Below, one piece after another: positions 59,855 to 64,000 of a stretch of 64,000 nucleotides of DNA. Positions within the stretch are counted from its first letter, which is position 1; each line of letters opens with the position of its first letter. The notes under the pieces were generated by a model. The model made no database searches, was not told the DNA's origin, and saw nothing but the letters and a program-made list of their open reading frames with translations. A program made the translations under genes and the position numbers. The stretch comes from Pseudomonas knackmussii B13 (GTDB lineage: Bacteria; Pseudomonadota; Gammaproteobacteria; Pseudomonadales; Pseudomonadaceae): NCBI RefSeq assembly GCF_000689415.1, contig NZ_HG322950.1:4719501-4783500 (forward strand), written 5' to 3'.

Positions 59855-60892
59855 ATGCAGTACCGCCCGCTTGGCCGCACCGATCTGAAAGTCAGCGCCC
59901 TGTGCCTGGGGACCATGACCTGGGGTGAGCAGAACACCGAAGCAGAAGCCTTCGCGCAGATCGAGCGGGCGAAGGCCGCCGGGATCAACTTCATCGACAC
60001 CGCCGAGATGTATCCGGTGCCGCCGCGCGCCGAAACCTACTCGCGTACCGAGCAGATCATCGGCAACTGGTTCCGCCAGCGCGGCGACCGCGCAGACTGG
60101 ATCCTCGCCAGCAAGGTGGCCGGCCCGGGCAACGGTATCGCGCATATTCGCGACGGCCAGCTCAAGCACGACCGAAAGAACATCGTTGCCGCCCTGGACG
60201 CCAGCCTGAAACGCCTGCAGACCGACTGGATCGACCTGTACCAACTGCACTGGCCGGAGCGCAGCACCAACTTCTTCGGACAGCTTGGCTATCAGCACAA
60301 GGAGCAGGACTTCACCCCGCTGGAAGAAACCCTCGAGGTGCTCCACGAGCAGGTGCGCGCCGGCAAGATCCGCCACATCGGCCTGTCCAACGAGACACCC
60401 TGGGGCACCATGCGCTTCCTGCAGCTCGCCGAGCAGCGCGGCTGGCCGCGCGCGGCATCGATCCAGAACCCTTACAACCTGCTCAACCGCACCTTCGAGG
60501 TGGGCCTGGCGGAAATCGCCATCCGCGAACAATGCGGCCTGCTGGCCTATTCGCCTCTGGCCTTCGGAATGCTGTCCGGCAAGTACGAGAACGGCGCGCG
60601 CCCGGCCAACGCGCGCATAACCCTGTTCAGCCGCTTCACCCGCTACACCAATCCGCAGAGCGAACGCGCCTGCGCGCACTACGTGGCCCTCGCCCGCCAG
60701 CACGGCCTGGACCCCGCGCAGATGGCCCTGGCCTTCGTCACCCGCCAGCCGTTCGTGACCAGCAACATCATCGGCGCGACTTCGCTGGAGCAGCTGGAAA
60801 GCAACCTGGGCAGCTTCGAGCTCAAGCTGTCCGACGAGGTACTGGCCGGCATCGAGGCGATCCACAAGGACCAGCCCAACCCGGCGCCCTGA
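59855..60892 (+). CDS. Aldo/keto reductase (Tas-type)
   Basis: A 345-residue NADPH-dependent reductase of the Tas/YghZ type. MQYRPLGRTDLKVSALCLGT start, catalytic Asp48/Tyr53 in NFIDTAEMYPVP, Lys in LASKVAGPG, His in LYQLHWPERS, and C-terminal SNIIGATSLEQLESNLGSFE. Substrate unknown. The AAGGAG Shine-Dalgarno ends 7 bp before the ATG. It is divergent from rplM across 245 bp; I see no clear promoter of its own. Confidence 0.9.
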   Translation: MQYRPLGRTDLKVSALCLGTMTWGEQNTEAEAFAQIERAKAAGINFIDTAEMYPVPPRAETYSRTEQIIGNWFRQRGDRADWILASKVAGPGNGIAHIRDGQLKHDRKNIVAALDASLKRLQTDWIDLYQLHWPERSTNFFGQLGYQHKEQDFTPLEETLEVLHEQVRAGKIRHIGLSNETPWGTMRFLQLAEQRGWPRAASIQNPYNLLNRTFEVGLAEIAIREQCGLLAYSPLAFGMLSGKYENGARPANARITLFSRFTRYTNPQSERACAHYVALARQHGLDPAQMALAFVTRQPFVTSNIIGATSLEQLESNLGSFELKLSDEVLAGIEAIHKDQPNPAP

Positions 60893-60904
60893 TCCGCCCG
60901 CAAC

Positions 60905-60933
60905 GAAAAAACCCGGCCAGTGCCGGGCTTTTT
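60905..60933. terminator. Terminator between the aldo/keto reductase and acyl-CoA dehydrogenase genes
   Basis: Stem CCCGGC/GCCGGG with loop CAGT, A-run on the left and TTTTT on the right, serving two convergent genes. Confidence 0.85.
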
Positions 60934-60946
60934 CATGCCTGCACCA

Positions 60947-62083
60947 TTACAGCGAGCGGGCGATGATCTCTTTCATGATCTCGTTGGTGCCGGCGTAGAT
61001 GCGTTGCACACGAGCATCGGCCCAGGCGCGCGCCACCGGGTATTCCCACATGAAGCCGTAGCCGCCATGCAGTTGCACGCACTCGTCGAGCACCTTGCAC
61101 TGCAGATCGGTCGTCCAGTACTTGGCCATCGCCGCAGTCGGCACGTCGAGCTTGCCCTGCAGGTGCAGTTCCAGGCAGCGGTCGACGAAGGTGCGGCCGA
61201 CCTGGATCTCGGTAGCCATCTCGGCCAGTTTGAAGCGAGTGTTCTGGAAGTCCGCCACCGCCTTGCCGAAGGCCTTGCGCTCGCGGGTGTAGTCGAGGGT
61301 CCATTTCAGCGCCGCCTCGGCCGAGGCCAGCGCCCCGAGGGCAACCGTCAGGCGCTCCTGCGGCAGCTCCTGCATCAGGTAGATGAAGCCCTGCCCCGGC
61401 TGACCGAGGAGCGACTCCTTGGGCACGCGCACGTCCTGGAAGAACAGCTCCGAGGTGTCCTGGGCCTTCATGCCGACCTTCTCCAGGCGCTGCCCCTTGG
61501 CGAAGCCCGGGGTTCCTGCCTCGACCAGGAACAGGCTGGTGCCTTTGGCGCCGCCCTTCGGATCGGTCTTCGCGACCACGATCACCAGGTCGGCGAGATA
61601 GCCGTTGGTGATGAAGGTCTTGGAGCCGTTGATGACGTACTCGTCGCCGTCGAGCACCGCCGTGGTCTTTACGCCCTGCAGGTCGGAGCCGGCGCCCGGC
61701 TCGGTCATGGCGATGGCGCCGACCATCTCGCCGGAGATCAACTTCGGCAGGTAGTGCTGTTTCTGCGCCTCGCTGCCGTAATGCAGGATGTAGGGCGCAA
61801 CGATGTCCGAATGCAGGGAGAAACCAATGCCGGTCAGACCCAGGCGACCGATCTCTTCGATGACCACGGTGCTGTAGAGAAAGTCCGCAGCCATGCCGCC
61901 GTAGGCTTCGGGAATATGCGAGCAAAGCATCCCCGCCTCGCCTGCCTTGTTCCACAGGCCGCGGTCGATATGGCCGTCCTTTTCCCATTGGTGATGGAAG
62001 GGCACGGCCTCCTGTTCGAGGAACTTGCGCACGCTGTCGCGGAACAACTCGTGATCGGAACTGAACAGGGTTCTGGGGATCAT
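60947..62083 (-). CDS. Acyl-CoA dehydrogenase
   Basis: A 378-residue FAD enzyme. N-terminal helical domain (SSDHELFRDSVRKFLEQEAV), AIAMTEPGAGSDLQGVKTTA (signature 1), beta domain YVINGSKTFITNGYLADLVI, and C-terminal QLHGGYGFMWEYPVARAWAD followed by YAGTNEIMKEIIARSL. It oxidises a 2,3-bond of an acyl-CoA with electrons going to ETF; chain-length choice is not evident (long-chain type by similarity). Start MIPRTLFSSD at 62083 has AGGAGG upstream. Divergent from an AraC regulator, which may control it (inference). Confidence 0.92.
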   Translation of the reverse strand: MIPRTLFSSDHELFRDSVRKFLEQEAVPFHHQWEKDGHIDRGLWNKAGEAGMLCSHIPEAYGGMAADFLYSTVVIEEIGRLGLTGIGFSLHSDIVAPYILHYGSEAQKQHYLPKLISGEMVGAIAMTEPGAGSDLQGVKTTAVLDGDEYVINGSKTFITNGYLADLVIVVAKTDPKGGAKGTSLFLVEAGTPGFAKGQRLEKVGMKAQDTSELFFQDVRVPKESLLGQPGQGFIYLMQELPQERLTVALGALASAEAALKWTLDYTRERKAFGKAVADFQNTRFKLAEMATEIQVGRTFVDRCLELHLQGKLDVPTAAMAKYWTTDLQCKVLDECVQLHGGYGFMWEYPVARAWADARVQRIYAGTNEIMKEIIARSL

Positions 62084-62229
62084 GGTCACCTCCTGGTGCC
62101 GTGCTGATGCCATCGAAGGGCCGAATGTAGGGCGCGCCCCGACATCGCGCACTGGACACATGCGACAAAAAATAAGACGATCCAGCCGCGATTTGACCAG
62201 ATAAGCGTCAAACGCTGCGATCAACAACA

Positions 62230-63240
62230 ATGACAAGAAAGATGCCTGAACTCTCCGTATCCCCGCTCAACCGGGTCAGTATCCTTGCGACCGATGGCGT
62301 CTTCGCCTCCACCCTCATGCAGGCCAGGGACTTCCTCCACATGGCCAGCCTGCGCTTCGGCAGACAGGAAGGCCTGGGCCTGACCCCACTCCTGCAAACC
62401 CGCATCGTCAGCCCCGACGGCCAGCCCGTGAAGGCGTTCAGCGGCGACCTGCTCTCCGTGGACGGCGCCCTCGACGATTCCGAACTGGTCATAGTCCCGG
62501 CCTTCTGGGGCGACTTCGACCAACTGCTCGAACGTTATCCACAAGTGGTGCCCTGGCTGCGCCAGCGGCATGCCGCCGGCAGCGCGATCAGCAGCGAGGC
62601 CACCGGCGTCTACTGGCTGGCCGAAGCCGGGCTGCTCGACGGCAAGGAAGCGACCACCTACTGGCGCTTCTTCGACGCCTTCGCCGCTCGCTATCCGGCC
62701 GTGCTGCTCAACCGCGAGAAGCACATCACCGACGCCGACAACCTCTACAGCGCCAGTGGCGTGACCTCCTCGCGCGACCTCTACCTCTACCTGATCGAGC
62801 GCTTCTGCGGCTCCAGCGTGGCGCAAGGCGTATCGCGAGACATCCTCTTCGAAGTGCAGCGCAGCTACACCCCGGGCCGCCTCGGCTTCGGCGGGCAGAA
62901 GCTGCACCACGACCCGGCGATCCTGCAGGTGCAGCAGTGGCTGGAGGAGCACTACGCCGAGAAATTCCGCTTCGAGGACGTGGCCCGCGATCACGGCATG
63001 AGCATCCGCAACTTCATGCGGCGCTTCCAGGCGGCCACAGGCGACAAGCCGCTGCACTACCTGCAGCGGCTGCGCATCGAGACCGCACGCGGCTTGCTGT
63101 CGACCACGCGCAAGAGCATCAAGACCATCAGCTATGAGGTCGGCTACGACGACGCGAGCTTCTTCGCCCGGTTGTTCCGCCAGCACACGAAGCTCTCGCC
63201 CAACCATTTCCGCAATCAGTACCGGCGGAAGGAAGCCTGA
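62230..63240 (+). CDS. AraC-family regulator with DJ-1/PfpI (GlxA-type) sensory domain
   Basis: A 336-residue regulator. Residues about 10-190 are a class I amidotransferase-like (DJ-1/PfpI) domain, with YWLAEAGLLDGKEATTYWRF typical of GlxA-type regulators. The nucleophile Cys of the usual CTG motif is Ala here (EATGVYWLAEAG), so the domain probably senses rather than catalyses. Residues about 230-330 hold two helix-turn-helix motifs (RFEDVARDHGMSIRNFMRRF and IKTISYEVGYDDASFFARLF). Divergent from the acyl-CoA dehydrogenase gene. Inducer unknown. Confidence 0.9.
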   Translation: MTRKMPELSVSPLNRVSILATDGVFASTLMQARDFLHMASLRFGRQEGLGLTPLLQTRIVSPDGQPVKAFSGDLLSVDGALDDSELVIVPAFWGDFDQLLERYPQVVPWLRQRHAAGSAISSEATGVYWLAEAGLLDGKEATTYWRFFDAFAARYPAVLLNREKHITDADNLYSASGVTSSRDLYLYLIERFCGSSVAQGVSRDILFEVQRSYTPGRLGFGGQKLHHDPAILQVQQWLEEHYAEKFRFEDVARDHGMSIRNFMRRFQAATGDKPLHYLQRLRIETARGLLSTTRKSIKTISYEVGYDDASFFARLFRQHTKLSPNHFRNQYRRKEA

Positions 63241-63272
63241 AACACGCCATCCGTAGGATGGGTCCCGTAGCG

Positions 63273-63302
63273 GGGGCGGCTGCCTATGATCGGAGCCGCC
63301 CC
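63273..63302 (+). terminator. Hairpin after the AraC-family gene
   Basis: Stem GGGGCGGCT/AGCCGCCCC with a 12-nt loop. There is no clear U-run, so terminator function is uncertain; it may be a repeat remnant. Confidence 0.4.
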
Positions 63303-63331
63303 TCGCAGAACAAAAACCACGGGATCTCGCC

Positions 63332-64000
63332 ATGCGCCGCCTACTGCTCGTCCTGCTCACCTGCCTGTGCCTGCCCGCCCTGGGCGCGGACAACTGGAAA
63401 CCCTTCCCCTACGACCAGAGCGCCTTCGACTACTCCGGCGACAAGCTGCGCGCCGCCTGGCCGCGCCTGACCCGAGGTTTCGGCGGCTACCCATTCCCCG
63501 ACGCCACCTGGGTGACGAAGATGGCCGCCGCTCATCCCGACGCGGTCGCCAAGACCGTGGCCAGTGGCAGCGGCTTCAGCGGCAAACCGGAAGAAGCCCG
63601 GACCTACGCCGAGAAGCTGCAGGATGTGTGGCGCAAGGTGTTCCGCGGCGACTTCGCCCAGGCCAAGCAAGACGGCCTAGCCCTCGGCGTCGGCGGCCAG
63701 GTGCCCGCCATGTTCGCCCAGGTGCTCTATGCCATGTTCCTCGCCCCGGCTTCGGACAAGCAGCAGCTACTCGAGGAAGTGATCAGCTACACCGACCAGG
63801 CCGGCCCGTTGCTCAATGCCGACCCGATCGCCCAGTTCGGTCGCGCCTACGCCAAGGCACGCCTGGCCGAAGAACTGCCGGTACCGGTGGTGCTCAAGCG
63901 CGGCTACACCGGCGAGATCCCCAAGGAACTGGATGCCATCCTCGCCGAGCGCCCCAACCAGCCGTTCGCCCTCGCCCTCTACGGCGGTTACCAGGCCGGC
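63332..64000 (+). CDS. Exported protein of unknown function (partial, runs off the window)
   Basis: The reading frame is open from the ATG at 63332 to the window end (223 codons). Signal peptide RRLLLVLLTCLCLPALGADN with cleavage after ALGA, then DNWKPFPYDQSAFDYSGDKL. The rest is helical with Ala-rich segments (ALGVGGQVPAMFAQVLYAMF). I do not recognise a domain. It matches the position of PA4437 in P. aeruginosa, annotated there as hypothetical. Codon bias (G/C third position) supports a real gene. Confidence 0.8.
   Translation, partial: MRRLLLVLLTCLCLPALGADNWKPFPYDQSAFDYSGDKLRAAWPRLTRGFGGYPFPDATWVTKMAAAHPDAVAKTVASGSGFSGKPEEARTYAEKLQDVWRKVFRGDFAQAKQDGLALGVGGQVPAMFAQVLYAMFLAPASDKQQLLEEVISYTDQAGPLLNADPIAQFGRAYAKARLAEELPVPVVLKRGYTGEIPKELDAILAERPNQPFALALYGGYQAG

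Overview
The window is about 65% GC and reads as a gammaproteobacterial chromosome of the Pseudomonas aeruginosa lineage. Nearly every gene matches, in order and orientation, the block I remember as PA4376 to PA4437 of P. aeruginosa PAO1 (pncB2 through an AraC regulator and its neighbour). Short REP palindromes of the Pseudomonas type are also present. The species cannot be fixed from the sequence alone. This is mostly core genome. I found no defence island, prophage, CRISPR array or biosynthetic cluster.

Layout. Bases 1-860 hold the start of a Tad/Flp pilus locus (rcpC/cpaB-like, partial, divergent from a Flp pilin). Next come an amino-acid chemoreceptor (PctC-like), a HerA-like ATPase and pncB. 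Bases 5.9-9.5 kb hold an envelope-stress group: colRS with an InaA-like kinase, a methyltransferase and a small exported protein downstream. Bases 9.6-10.5 kb form a fluoride-resistance unit (fluoride riboswitch, crcB, DUF190 gene). Bases 10.6-12.8 kb are groESL with a heat-shock-type promoter. Bases 12.8-26.9 kb are mixed metabolic and signalling genes (fxsA, HugZ-like, SDR, DUF481, ATL DNA-repair protein, ampG, mscS family, yajQ, a degenerate GGDEF response regulator, panE, a histidine kinase, a PduO-type adenosyltransferase, a Nudix-ThiE fusion, a GST). This part includes a decayed IS1182-family element. Bases 27.0-31.4 kb are argJ, secA and, divergently, dciA.

Bases 31.9-49.7 kb, all on the minus strand, are the complete division and cell-wall (dcw) cluster: mraZ-rsmH-ftsL-ftsI-murE-murF-mraY-murD-ftsW-murG-murC-ddlB-ftsQ-ftsA-ftsZ-lpxC. 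It starts from a visible sigma70-type promoter followed by four 10-bp-spaced MraZ boxes. It is tightly packed, with many stop/start overlaps. AmpG (muropeptide import) and LpoA (activator of a penicillin-binding protein) elsewhere in the window serve the same cell-wall economy. Upstream lie rnpB (RNase P RNA) and the rsmI / lpoA-yraN-gmhA-dolP unit.

Bases 54.8-59.6 kb hold sspAB, petABC (cytochrome bc1) and rplM-rpsI, all leftward. The right end has an aldo/keto reductase, an acyl-CoA dehydrogenase, an AraC-type regulator and a partial exported protein.

Most notable observations: an IS remnant sitting inside the loop of an intrinsic terminator; a fluoride riboswitch; a PmrA-box-like repeat in front of colRS; an extra pair of MraZ-like boxes beyond rnpB; a nine-C tract between groES and groEL; and an apparent synteny break between the pilus/chemoreceptor genes and pncB. 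I do not see a convincing wholly new multi-gene system.
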